NCBI GenBank assembly: GCA_033030425.1
Contig: JAUFSD010000017.1
Coordinates: 310,001-374,000 of the forward strand
Source: Verpa conica
Taxonomy: Eukaryota > Ascomycota > Pezizomycetes > Pezizales > Morchellaceae
Reading direction: 5' to 3'
DNA length: 64,000 bases
Shown here: piece after piece, positions 37,300 to 48,970 of the stretch
How positions within the stretch are numbered: the stretch's first letter is position 1
How the letters are laid out: each line of letters opens with the position of its first letter
Program-made: the position numbers and the translations under genes
Notes under the pieces: generated by a model
Told to the model about the DNA's origin: nothing
Databases searched by the model: none
What the model saw: the letters and a program-made list of their open reading frames with translations, nothing else

Positions 37300-37995
37300 A
37301 TTAGAGAGGAAAACGAAGACAATCAAAACTGAACGAGAGTAGTATGATGCGACGAACGGGCTGGACGGTGGGGTATGTTGGGGTATTGTAGGTGCTGGAC
37401 CATTTCAAGAGGAGAGACGCGATGGGAGGAGCAGGGGTACTGTCTACATAAAGTTCCCCTAACTATGTGGGTGGGAGGCAAGTTACGTATCACCAGGCCC
37501 AAGGGAGACATCACGAACTTCTCACCATCGACCCTTCCGTTATACGGTACGGCACTCGGCTTTGTATGCGCAGGCGACAGGGGATATCGGCATAGGTAAA
37601 ACTATGTTAGCCTCAAGTAATCCCATAATTAAAGCCAGCCCCGATGCATAAGCGACTGGTTCCGTCTGCTCGTCATAATAGTAGTATTAATCAAGCTCAA
37701 AGGGATTTTGGTTATGAGCTACAGGCACAATTGATAATCAGGCCCTTTGTCTAGTGGTTTACGTTACCTGGAAACGCGACTCAGGAACCGTCGTTTGGTC
37801 TGACCAATAAGTTGTGGGTAAGCCAACACAGCCCTTACAGGCCAGGGTAGTAGTATTAGGGTAAGCGTGGGTAGTCTCCTTCGACGCAAGGGTGCTACTT
37901 CTAAATATAAAATAAAAAAAGGGGATTTGTGTTTCACGCATAACTTGGAAAGCTTCGAGAGTGGCTGTGTAACTTATGGCTTGTCCCGGGTACAT

Positions 37996-38059
37996 ACACC
38001 GGACCCCTAGCACCATGCACACTGTTTGCATGGTGTGCATGGTGCTGGGAGTCCGGTGT
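37996..38059. repeat. Near-perfect palindrome (hairpin)
   Basis: The left arm 37996-38022 and right arm 38033-38059 pair over 27 positions with only two mismatches, around a 10-base loop TGTTTGCATG. The outer part is ACACCGGAC/GTCCGGTGT and the inner part GCACCATGCACAC/GTGTGCATGGTGC. It is far stronger than chance. It may be a recombined pair of element ends or a structured RNA; nothing in the surroundings decides. Confidence 0.75.
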
Positions 38060-38076
38060 CGACTTTTTCAAATTAT

Positions 38077-38192
38077 GGATAGTGCAAGTCTTGAATATAG
38101 GAGATAATCGTCTTTAGCGAACAAGTATAAAGTACAGGATAATGCAAGTCTTGAGGTTCTTTATTAGAGATTGTCTTTAGCGAATAAGTATA
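38077..38192. repeat. Two tandem copies of a ~55-bp unit
   Basis: Units 38077-38129 and 38137-38192 share GGATARTGCAAGTCTTGA at their starts and GTCTTTAGCGAAYAAGTATA at their ends, with a diverged middle. The periodicity is 60 bp. The second unit abuts the inverted repeat that starts at 38198. Confidence 0.7.
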
Positions 38193-38197
38193 TACTC

Positions 38198-38288
38198 GTA
38201 AACCACTGATGTTTGTAGAATCGACTGCTATTGCATACCATACAAAATCATACAATAGCGGCCCGTTCTACAAACGTCAGCGGTTTAC
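38198..38288. repeat. 36-bp inverted repeat with short spacer
   Basis: The left arm 38198-38233 begins GTAAACCACTGATGTTTGTA. The right arm 38253-38288 read on the minus strand begins GTAAACCGCTGACGTTTGTA. They agree at 30 of 36 positions across a 19-base spacer. Five of the six differences are transitions, with A or T in the left arm and G or C in the right, as RIP or deamination would leave. Confidence 0.7.
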
Positions 38289-41200
38289 CCAATATCTCGA
38301 TATCTCTAACAGTGAATCAGAACCCATCGGAGATCTCTGCCCAGAATAACAAGGCCCCGGGGAGGTTGAGCGTGACTAAGACCTGCTTTGGTAACCCAAC
38401 ACTGGGCCCAAGACAACGATAATTCTGCTGTCAAGAGTTGAAGCATAGAGCAGTACCATGGTTCCTCACATTTCCCCGTATAACTGCACTCCAACAAACC
38501 TCCCGGGTTATATAATTCACTACGCGAAATTACTGCTCCGGATGAATACACATATATTAATTGCTACCCAGATCCAAGCCCGCTAGTGGGCATCACCTAA
38601 CATCTGAACCCAGGGATTAAGCAGAGTCACTCCTCCTAGAGCTTAGGATTGTCAGGGGACAAAAATAACCAGCACCCATAACCTATGAATACAAGTAACG
38701 TTCACATAATGTTACTACAACATCACCCTTTGACTAGAGCCGTAATTCTGGAGACCATTTTGGAAGCCCTAGAGTGCTCACAGAGTACTTAACTAGTACT
38801 TGCGTTTTATTCACTGCATGCGTTGCCTACTCAAGAGGCTTGCCCGTTCTGACCAGGATCTTCACCGTCTACCTCGCCAATTTAGGGTGAATTCGCCATA
38901 CCCCCACAGTCTAGCCTATTTCCCGTGATAGATTAGCTTGAGACATTGAAGCCTCAGTCTTGGCTTCCGCGGGGGGGGAAAGGGCAGACTCGGATCTATG
39001 TAATCATTGATTAGTTACATTTTCTAAAGTCGATCCATAAGCCCGAGTGCTTCCGATGGGATATATCCATGTCTTTGAGTTCACTCTAACCTGGGAAAGG
39101 AGTTAACGTGGGTACTAGCCAGGATTCTACGTCGCTTACTTATGCTCGGCAGTGCTTCTGAGAAGTCCTGCATCTCAAAAGAATAAGTACAGGCTCTCCT
39201 GCCACAACCCCTCCTCTAGGAATTGTAGGACCACCATTAGGTATTATCACCCACCGTCCAGTCACATGGTTCTTTGTCTCATGTGCCACTCTTAATCGAG
39301 ACTAAGACAATAATGCTATAACAAACTTCAAGAAAAAATAACTCATAATTCCTTTTTCATATTCTCGAGTGATCGAGACCCCCCTCAAAAATCCTATAAG
39401 GTTAGATTCTACCAACTTTGCTGAGGATAGATCTAGGTATGACAGCTGGGTATAGACCAGTCAGGTATAACATTGGTTCCTGAGGAATATGGTAAGCCTC
39501 AAGAATTAAAAATGCGCTTCAACTACTACACCTAGGTGGTATATTAGCACCGAGAAGCCAGCTGAGCAATGATTCATAGGTCATTTGCTTTTTGGTTTGT
39601 GCTTCTACGTCGGTCACCGCGCAGGTGTCTCAGTGGCTCAAGATGGACCCTCAAACCCGATCAGCCTAGGGGCAACAAAATGGGGACCTATCTTCATTCT
39701 GCTTATAAACCAAAGGCCTTTCGTGATTAGAGCTTTGATCTCTCACGCACCAGGCATGAAAGCAGTTTTTCCTCAGCAGCGGCGAATCCCGTATTAAAGG
39801 AGATATATAAAACAATCTCGAGGCACCCGATCTACCAGCTTTAGGGCAAGATAAGCTTTTCCTACTGGCATTACTCATAGGTGTTACCAAAAATCTTGTC
39901 AACATAATTTGGTAAACTTACTTCGATCTACCTAGCTGGATAACCCTGGAATTTTCCCTAGGTTTATATATCCCAGCGTAGTGTCAAAGACGTTTTCGGG
40001 TGTTAGGCTAGCTATGGAGATCATTCTCCGCTACTCTGATGATCATCATATTCCAGGGGATTGATAAATAAAGTTCAAACCCTAAATCAAGGTTTATGGA
40101 TAATACCAGCCCTATATCGACCCAGCGGTGGTTACTCGGGCCATAACACAAGGACGAAAATGGTAGTCTTCAGGCGGTTGGGATACAGACTAGGTAACTA
40201 GTACTAAACGTAGCCCTCTAGGTACTCTGAGATTATAGGCTATTATAATGGAGGTACCAAAGAAGGAATGCCAAAAAAAAGGGGGGGGAAAGGAAAACTA
40301 CTATTAGAGCCTGGTTTTGCGTTCGATAAAGGTTTGTGGAATTCTGGATACATGGGTGCCTTTTTATTCTAGCATGACCTGATTCTTTTGCTTCTAATAC
40401 TAGAGATTTCGAACTTGAAACAATAATTATGATCTATATGAGGAGTTACTCGGCACCTAGGGAATTGGGAGGAAGGCCTTGGGAAGAGGCTACCCTAGTC
40501 CTGATATTGAGAATAGCAACTGAAGAGAAATCTGAAGGGTATATTCGCCTGCACATTGGATTGCTTTACAAATTAGAGGTAAATAAGGTCAAAAAATCTC
40601 TGGGTTATAGAGAGTAATTACTACAGTAACCATACTTCAGCGACGTTTCCCTTACGAAAGGCCAATAAAAACCACCTTATTTCCACATGCCCAGCCCGAG
40701 TCTCTTCTAGATTATATTTCATTCTTTGAAAGTTCTAAAGCATGTCTATCTACTTACGTTTAATTCATTCAAAGCATTTTTATCCATAAAAGTATCAAAC
40801 TACTATCATTTTCGAGTCATGAAATATCACTCGATTAAAATCAACCACTACCTCCCCCCCCCTATTCTTTTATTCAATAAATTACGTATGTAAAGTCTTC
40901 TATTTAAACCACCTATACTTTTCTGAACTACACACTATATATAAGCTACTATAAACCCCAATAATTCCACTACCAAATTTACCTCGTGATATAACCACAT
41001 TTATCAGAGACCAGCCCTCTATACATTCACTCTATTATAATCACTGAGCCTCATTTATACAGCTTTAGCCCCATCCACCTACTCCCAATAAAATTTCCTT
41101 ATCACACACAGACAACAGGAGGTTAACACAAGTACAACAGCCAAAACAGCTCCCCCCCCCCTCCCCCTCAAGTCTATGATGTTGCTAATGAACCTCTACT

Positions 41201-42030
41201 CTGCCCTAAGCCCACTAATCATAAGCACGAAACTTTTGGCAAAAGCCAAACAGACACAAACACCTATATACAAGTGGGATTCAACAACAAACCAGCCTGG
41301 ATCGAGCAGCGGCAAGACTGTCATGCTGTCACCTCCTTTCTTCGATAACGGTAGCTATAGCCGCTATACAACTCAAGAAAGCTTTAATAGGGCTTTTATT
41401 TATGGTTATAACCTTGGCTTACGTGCATATGTTCCTGCAAGGGAGTTCATATACTACGTACGTATGCCTTAAGGAACGTTTATTATGGTGTTGGTTTCTG
41501 GTCACCAGGTGGCCTTTAGTGATTTGGTATTAGGAGTAAAGATAACAGTAAAGGCTGCAGTGTGTATGTACAATGTATGAAAAAGGAGAATGAGAGATGA
41601 GACAGGTTATACCAAGGACAGTGATGTAGGTGAGAGCTTTAGATCTTCCAAGCCAGACAATAGCTTCTTTAATTATAGTTCTTTTTTTTCATTCAACATT
41701 CCATTAAGTAAGACAAGTACCTCGAATTCATCAAGAACCGTCAGGTATATATGTAAAAGCCCAGTAACGCAATGCTCGCTATAACCCTATGCCACCAACC
41801 CATCCAAGAAAAACAAACGAAATAGGAATAAAAAGATGAACAAACAAACGCCAGAGAATCAGACCCATAAATGTAAGGAAAAATAGCAAAATAAACAAAG
41901 AGAAATAAGTGATTTTGTCGGATCGTGCAAAAAAAAAACGTGCTTTATACAAACGTACAAACAAACAGGCTCAACATATCTTCATCCCACATCAATTCAT
42001 ACAGTCCTCAAAGGCTTATAAGATTACCAA

Positions 42031-43773
42031 TCAATTCACCCCTTGCCTCCAGTTCCTCCACTCGCAAAAACAACCTTTAGGATCGTTATTGGTCTCCTCA
42101 ATGATTGTTTTCGCTTGAAAGCTCTCCCCAAAATAGACTTGTCCTTTATCCCCAGCTCTATCCTCAATGATGCTAACAGGATATGGGAAGAAATCGTCAA
42201 AAGCACCATTTTTGCTCGAGTACCTTATACCTCCTTCTCCAATCAAATCCTTAGCGCCACTAGCCCTTTGCTTGGTCCAGATAGCGACCTTGAACCTGGT
42301 GTTTTCCCAAGTAATCTCCTTAGCACCACTGATAGTTGCCTCAACACCACTTGGAGTATCAGAGGCTTTGCTAAGCGTAGTGACATCTTCAGGTACCGCT
42401 GCGAGAACGTTTATTGTCTTCTTATAGTAAACAAAGAAGCCATAATGTTCTGTATCGAGGCCTCTATCGAAGAGACGCAGCTGTTGATTCCGAAGCATAC
42501 TTGGGAGCATTTGAGCAGGGGTTCCACTTGTTTGTCGCTTCCGATTTCTTCTGCCTCTGGTTTCCTCAGAGCTAATAGTGATAGGTTTGCTCTGCTCAGT
42601 TTGCAGCGAGAAATAGAACTGTGTCACCTCCCCAATTTTGTTATCTGACACGATTCCGTCCGTCTCAGCCAATGCTGAGTACTCTGTATCGCTTGGAACC
42701 AGTGCTGGTACTGGTGCCCAGAGCCTATCCTCAACACTGTCGCCCTCAGTAGAGTTCCGGAGAGCTATCGTGAAGATGAACTCCGGTAGCCTGTTATCGT
42801 CGTTTCTAGAACCGTCTATAGGAAACTTCGAATCAGACGGCAAAGTACAACTCCACAATGTACTTGGCTCAACACATGCCGAAGATGGTGTTTCTGGTGG
42901 CCCTTGAGGTATGATGGTAGCCACACCAATAGGAAGCTCTGGAAATCCAGATATGTTGAATGCTGGTGTTGTATTTGAAGCATTTGTCTTGGGTTTCATG
43001 ATACCAACGAGGACACCAATGATAGCCACAGCGATGATAACTGTAGCTGCGATAGTGTAGATCATCAATTTCCCCTTCTTTGAAAGAGGCCTTTTTTCGT
43101 TTGGACTATCCAAACCTATTTCATCACCAAAGATCCTCCAGGAAGCCTTTCCAGGTTTCCCCCTAGAAAGCCCTCTTTGTCCTGACCGTACATCACCCAA
43201 TGTCAATGGGTACACCTGGCGTTGCCCGCTGAACCTCCTTGGGGCAGCTCCATGTACACTAGGAACAGACGAAAAGCGATTCTGACCACGAACGTGTGAT
43301 GGTGCCGGAATGCTGGGATCTGTAGGGAACTGATGGGCAGAGATTAAAGCCCTGCTTGCACGTACACCACCACCTGGTACGGAGTAATTATTGTATCTCT
43401 CATACGGTGGTGGTGCTGGCTCACTGGCTACCACGTCCACATGCAATTCCCGGGGTACGCCTCCCGAGGTGGCATTAGACTCTTGAGGTCTACCTATAAT
43501 CAGGTTTTCTGTAGATGAATCGGGGCTACGGTGTACCCCTGAGGGTGATACAGGGCTAGTACCACCGGCGGTAAGCCCAAAGTTGAAGCCTGAGGCTTGA
43601 GGAAATCCTGATATCCGAGAGAGATCGTGGTGGTGATGTGTGGGTGAAGGTGTTAAAGGTGATACCTTGTCGGTATAGTCACTATCATTGCCGTTGTCTG
43701 ATTGTGGCGATAGATGGGGTGAGAGAGTGAGAGGTGAGGTTGAAGGATCCAATGTAAGAAATGGTGGTGCCAT
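42031..43773 (-). CDS. Single-pass membrane protein with conserved outer domain
   Basis: One uninterrupted frame of 580 codons with no intron. Residues 1-230 are Ser/Pro-rich and disordered (TPSPTHHHHD, SEPAPPPYERY). One transmembrane helix lies at about 236-259 (MIYTIAATVIIAVAIIGVLVG), preceded by the basic KRPLSKKGK. The 320-residue outer part contains the pairs SACVEPSTLWSCTLP and EFIFTIALRN. Its CTLP, RLWAPVPALVPSDTEY and GEVTQFYFSL pattern recalls a fungal family usually labelled as glycoprotease-like, although no catalytic motif is visible to me. By the positive-inside rule the N-terminus is cytoplasmic. The ATG at 43773 is preferred over the longer open frame to 43860 because the upstream codons lie in a tract that looks like a 5' leader. 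Confidence 0.78.
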   Translation of the reverse strand: MAPPFLTLDPSTSPLTLSPHLSPQSDNGNDSDYTDKVSPLTPSPTHHHHDLSRISGFPQASGFNFGLTAGGTSPVSPSGVHRSPDSSTENLIIGRPQESNATSGGVPRELHVDVVASEPAPPPYERYNNYSVPGGGVRASRALISAHQFPTDPSIPAPSHVRGQNRFSSVPSVHGAAPRRFSGQRQVYPLTLGDVRSGQRGLSRGKPGKASWRIFGDEIGLDSPNEKRPLSKKGKLMIYTIAATVIIAVAIIGVLVGIMKPKTNASNTTPAFNISGFPELPIGVATIIPQGPPETPSSACVEPSTLWSCTLPSDSKFPIDGSRNDDNRLPEFIFTIALRNSTEGDSVEDRLWAPVPALVPSDTEYSALAETDGIVSDNKIGEVTQFYFSLQTEQSKPITISSEETRGRRNRKRQTSGTPAQMLPSMLRNQQLRLFDRGLDTEHYGFFVYYKKTINVLAAVPEDVTTLSKASDTPSGVEATISGAKEITWENTRFKVAIWTKQRASGAKDLIGEGGIRYSSKNGAFDDFFPYPVSIIEDRAGDKGQVYFGESFQAKTIIEETNNDPKGCFCEWRNWRQGVN

Positions 43774-45913
43774 AGTGGTAAATGTGGTGAGGTATCGGTA
43801 GCTTTTTAGATTAGTATAGTTCTCTGGTTTACAGAGAAAATAGAGAGTAAGAAAAGACAAAAAAGTCTATCTAATGTAATTTAAAAAAGGTTTATAGGAA
43901 AAAATGAAATAAAAAGTATCTGAGTATAAAAAAAAAAAACCCAAAACCCTAAAATTGAAAAAAGTAGAATAGAAATGTCTTCCAGCGACTTCAAAAAAAA
44001 AAACGAATAAAATAAATAAAAGAAAGAAACAAAAAAGGATTATTTGTCAAGAATAAAAGACAAGAAGGGAAATGTAGGAGTAAATAGACGAGGAGAAATA
44101 AACAAACAGAAGGAGGAAGGAGGTGGTAGATTAATACCAATCCAAAAGACGCACCAGCGGGTGATACCTAGCGAAACACTTGCCACACCTCTATCTAACT
44201 CACCCGAAGCTCTTTGGCGTCTAAGGGGATCAGGCTGCAGAATGTTACAGCCATTCCTATAGGTGGCACCCATTGTTAGGAGTGGTCTTAAGTCCGCTGC
44301 CCCGTACCTGAGTTATCCACCAATCGAGCGGATTGTGTAACAGAGGTCGTTGGGATTCCCCGATATCGCCTAGTTGTCCTCTGCAGCGACAAGTCGAACC
44401 GGGGGGACGGGGGATTAAGCGCTGGCTGATCCCTCAACAGCGTTTCAGCAGAGGGCTTAGCTAACCTGTTGATTGGACTCGCGCTGTCTCGCGGTGACTA
44501 ACTATCCGTCGGGAGCCAAAGGCGCTGAGATTTGCGGTATGTGGCATGAAGGGTAAAAAGGAGAAGTGATGCGCTGCACCGAGTTCGTCTCGTGTATTTC
44601 CGCTGTCGCCCAGTCAGTCAATTTTAACTATTTTTTAAAGTTAGGTGATACGAAACAGGCATTGCATAGGCTAGTGATTGAGGAAATGAAATATGAAATG
44701 CCAAGAGTTCGCCTATATGCAGTGCCAAAGCCTCCACCTGTCAAACCCGGATCCTCATTCCGACACCCACTTTGTGTCTTGAGACTGACTTGAAGATTTC
44801 ATAGAGTTCCCCCCCCCTACACCTTCAATCCCAGGAAACTTTTGTAAACTACACGTACATGCAGTGGACTGCCAACACACTGGTGGACCGACTACATGTA
44901 CTTACCCCTCACTAGCCTCTGTATACACAGCGCGTAGGTATCATACAGACCGCACTAGGCCTTAATAAGATGCCTCGTTCCTATAGCCCTTTGAATGAGG
45001 CGGATGTGGCTCCGGGGGCACTTACGGAGCACAAGAAAGCCGTTGGAGGCACACTCCACCTCTAGGGGAGCCTTGAATTGCGTATACATACACCTACATG
45101 ATGCAAATATTTGATAGATGCTATGACCCATAGAAGCGCTTGTTGCAACTGGTCTGACAGTGGTCTCAGTGGTCTCTACCAGCAGCAAGGCGTTCACTAC
45201 TCTATTATCTGGTAAACCTCCGAGGATCTGTTGAACCATGTCTTCACAACTTACCGAGTCTGACGTGAGGCGGTATCTAACCGAGAGGTCCTGTATCCAT
45301 GTCACCTGCAATGCGATCGATGGTTATTCTGCTGTTTAGTTGATGTTCCTCTACGGCGCGTGGTTAAGTGCATTTTCGACCCTGGGGGGGGAACGCCGTA
45401 ACTCTGTGGCGCGTCGGGTGGTAAAAGTGATAAATTATAAGCTAGCCCTGATAAGTTGGCGCGAAACACTTCTGGGAGGCTGTGTAGATGTAGATGTCAT
45501 GTGTTTTTCTTGCCCATGACCTAGTGGTTGGGATCATCCGAGTGATCAAGTGTGATTTCGCTTTCGAGCCTCGTCGTTGGTCAAGAGTCTGACTGCGCAA
45601 GGCCCTTACTCAGCCACTCAACCTTGGATCGCATCCTTGGGTCTATCAAGGCTCATTGCACCAATCACTCGCTATAGTAGGGGCACACGGTGCGGATTTT
45701 TCGATGCAGTGACATAAGCCTACCCAATACACAAGGAATCCGGCTTGAAGACACCGCACCCCACACTTGTGAAACCCCTCGACGCGTAAAAAAACCTATA
45801 GGGACTACAAGATCTATCAAATTCTGCTCTTTTCCTTTTCCTGTACAAAAAAAGCCGCACCCAATACCTAAATCCCTAAATTTCCAACTGACTAACGAGT
45901 AAGCTTAAACATC
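43774..45913. other. Intergenic stretch, no supported gene
   Basis: 43.8-44.05 kb is A-rich and probably the promoter side of the membrane-protein gene. 44.27-44.56 kb and 45.3-45.7 kb are noticeably GC-richer islands with no open frame longer than 75 codons. A tRNA-like patch near 45507-45590 was considered and rejected. The remainder is unstructured. Confidence 0.5.
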
Positions 45914-48136
45914 TTACCACTTCCCACCCTTCTTTTTCTTTTTCTTGTTCGGCCCACCCCCTGTACCTCCAACAATCTTCTTTACATCCACGTTGCCCCC
46001 ACCTGTAAGCTCCATACTCTCCCCCGCAGTGATCGCGCCGCCTTGTGTAGCCCCCGCAGCTTTCTTCTTATCTTTCTTCCCCTTTGGCTTATATGTGCTA
46101 CGGTCTCTTACAGGTAACCACCGTTCGGGATCCGCCTTCTTCCCACTTGCTGGGTCAAAGTCTTTTGGAAATCTTGGCTTCTTCTTCTTGATCTTCTTCT
46201 GTTTCGTTTTAGGACCTGCTTCCTCTTCTGCAGAACGCTTTTTGGTAGGTTGTGCGACGCCAAGAGATTCAAGAGATTCAGCGTTAATGTCCGAGATGAG
46301 GGTCTTCACTGGGGTGAGCTTGGAGAGATGACTAGGTGAAATTTTTGAAGGGTCAATTGTAGAATAGGATGCAATAAGACCTGCGATGGCAAGTTTGTTT
46401 TCGGGATCAGTAGAGAGGAGGGAGGCAAATAGTTCACCGGCGGCTTGGAGGTCGGTGGAGTCATCTGAATCGAGTTGAGCTTTTCCAGAGGCCCGGAGAA
46501 TAGCGGGGTTCTGTTTTTGATTATGGTTTAACTACTTAGTTCGTATGCTTGGAGAAGATGACTTACAGGGTTGTCTGACTTCTTCCAGAAATCACTTGCT
46601 TTTGATAGCAAATCCTTCATATTCTGTTTTCGGCTCTGGGATTGGTACAACGCTACCAATAGTCCAACCAAGCCCGGTTGGTACCGTTGTTCTGGCTCCA
46701 AAGCTGCCAGCAACTTATCCATAGTTTCGATTGCACCCGTGATATTCTTAGCTCTCATTCTTAGCTGCACTAGAGTTAAAGCTAACCCAATGTCCTTCGG
46801 GTTTGCCGCCCACAAGGCTACAACCTTGTTCTCTGCTTCTGTCCCAGTGACATTCCCGGTGTGAGCTGCGGCGCTTATAACTCCATTTACTAGATCGTTG
46901 GGGTAGGTTTGTGCATGTCTGGTAACTTGAGCCTTGACAGCAGAAAATTTGCCGATTTCATAGTCTATGACGGCACTGTTTCGCTCGAGAGCACGAGATT
47001 GGAAGATGAATGGGCGAGCAGTAGAAGATTTTGCAGATTCTAAGGTGGCAGCGGCAATGATAAGAGAGCTGTGAGGATTGTAGTTTTCGAGGCGAGATGA
47101 GGCGGAGATTTCATTATTCGATGCGATGAGTTTTAGGGCGGTGTCCGTGAGGCTATTAAAAGAAAAGGCTATTTTAGTTTCTCGGGTTTAAGTATTGGAC
47201 AAATGGTTAGAATCTCACGTATCTACGCCCAATTCTTTAGAACGTGTCATTGCATCCTCAGCTCGCCCCAAGCTGATAAGAACACAGATTTCTTGTGCGA
47301 TAATTGGTATTAACTCTTGCTTTTTTTCTTCATCTGACAGATCTTCTATAGCATTGCAAAGGTCTAGAATCTCTAAATTAGTATGGTTATCTCATACCTT
47401 AACTTCTAATACTCAACATACCTTTAGACCTCTTTAGTAATACCAAAGACTGTCCGAGCTCACCCCTCGCAATACTGATGCAAGCAGCATTAAACGCAGT
47501 CTCGAATGCCTCTAGAGCTCCCCTAGAAGCCTTGGTGTTCTTGACCAGGTGACCTTGACCAGACCAGAGAAGCTGTGCATCAGTAGCGGTGGAATTGACA
47601 TTCATGTCATAATCTTCATTATCGACTTCTGTCATGCCATTCGCAAGCTCTTTGTAAATTTTCGCCGCGTTTTCGAATCGCTCCGATCTGTACGACTACA
47701 ACCAGAAGCACAAGTCAGGATTTCTTCTTCTCTTTCTTATTTTTCATGACTCAATTCCACGAAAGGATATACTAACAGCTTGAGCCTCAACATGCCTCAA
47801 CCCTCTCTTATTCCTATTCCCACTATCTGCCGCAGTCCTCGCTACATCCTCCGCCTCTTGTAGTCTACCGAGCTTATACAAGCAGTACGCTTTCTCCAGC
47901 GCCGCTGTACCAGCTATTTCCTGTCCATCCGCAGACTCAAAAACTCGTATCGCGTCATCATAGCGGTCGAGATTCAGTAGAGCAACGACTTTAGTGTGTA
48001 GTGCACGTGAGTGTCCTTTTATGGAATTGAGGATGCTGTCACAGTGCTTGAGAATCTCTTCGTGATCTACTTCCTCATCAGAAATTGTAAGGTTTTTGAG
48101 TAGAGATTCGAGAGACGCGGGGGTATATTGGGCCAT
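45914..48136 (-). CDS. SRP72: Signal recognition particle subunit SRP72
   Basis: Five exons, 48136-47777, 47695-47422, 47372-47219, 47152-46567 and 46510-45914, all in frame, give 656 aa. SRP72 binds SRP68 and the 7S RNA and is needed for co-translational targeting to the ER. The N-terminal half consists of TPR-type helices (for example HTKVVALLNLDRYDDAIRVF, LEKAYCLYKLGRLQEAEDVA, YRSERFENAAKIYKELANG). The C-terminus has the basic RNA-binding end of the family, with KKPRFPKDFDP and the signature DPERWLPVRDRS at about 585-594, then Lys-rich low complexity to the stop. Introns are 49-81 nt. One donor is GTTAGT and the others are close to GTRWGN. The gene is the first of a minus-strand run with SPO11 and MNN10. 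Confidence 0.93.
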
Positions 48137-48970
48137 TTCGATTGCGGGGAGGGGGGTGGCCGGTGGGGTGGACGCGGGGATGGAATACGGCTGCGCTTGA
48201 TGGAGGGGTGTCGTTGGGTGTGAGTGGCTTATGCGCTAACCTTAAAATTGGCGCCACTGAAAAATACTTGGGATGCACCCGCTATCACTCGCTAGTGGCT
48301 GCGGCGACGGTTTGCGATTAGTTTATATTTACGCCTAATTATATAATTATTTCTATATACTTCTTTCTCTCAATAGACTATTAATTCCCTCAGAATATAG
48401 GGGGAATGACATGATGGTAAAGATGTAGCCAGAGGCCCGGGTCCAATATCGATAAACATGGCCACAGGAGAAAGAATTTTAGTGATCTACAAGATAAATT
48501 AATCCATAAAACTTCTAAAAATTCCAAGCAAGAACTTATGGATATGGCTTCTATTTGGCACTAATCCAGATGTTGAGGCTAGAAATTCCCTTGACCGTTG
48601 TAGTTAATTGAGACATTAGATAAATACATGTATCTATGCCCATATCATGAGGGATGTGAAGGGTGATACATATTGAGGGATTAAGTATTTGCAATCACAT
48701 ACCTAGTATAAAGAGTGTCCCGAAGCTACAATTATCTACTTTACAGATAGATCTTTTACTGTAAACCAGCATAGCCAGCCAGCTGATTTCGCACTTTTCT
48801 AACTAAATAATTTCATGATGGTCAGCTTATATACTCTACTAGAATAAGCTAACTGAGAGAGGAAGAAGTCATAATCTACCAAATATTCCGAGTAATTCCG
48901 GAAATTCTGGAATCAACGTAGCAATAAAATAGAAGCAATTAGATACTATATGTAGTGTTTAGCTATCCAT
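48137..48970. other. AT-rich spacer between SPO11 and SRP72
   Basis: 834 bp downstream of SPO11 and upstream of SRP72, both on the minus strand. The 150 bases next to SRP72 are GC-rich on its promoter side. The remainder is AT-rich and unstructured, and no gene is seen. Confidence 0.5.

Larger units (their letters stand above)
37300..42030. other. Repeat-rich stretch without a supported gene
   Basis: 4.7 kb with a palindrome at 37996-38059, tandem units at 38077-38192 and an inverted repeat at 38198-38288, each listed separately. 38.3-41 kb is unstructured and AT-rich. A 98-codon ATG frame at 41176-41472 follows a C-rich tract and a TATATAAG at about 40938, but its product has no recognisable feature. 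I do not call it a gene. Confidence 0.5.

Noticed and set aside
37742..37805. Second tRNA-like patch, TTGTCTAGTGGTTTACG followed by CCTGG...CTCAGG
   Set aside because: The anticodon loop would be too large and there is no T arm or acceptor stem.
41176..41472. 98-codon plus-strand frame after a C-rich tract
   Set aside because: It has an ATG and a TATA-like sequence upstream, but no domain, no intron and no conserved pattern. It could be chance in low-GC DNA.
42043..42648. 201-codon plus-strand open frame
   Set aside because: It is the antisense shadow of the single-pass membrane protein gene.
45507..45590. tRNA-like patch with a box-A-like GACCTAGTGGTT and possible acceptor pairing TCTTGCC / GGTCAAGA
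   Set aside because: No anticodon stem can be formed and the T arm does not pair, so at most it is a decayed tRNA-derived fragment.
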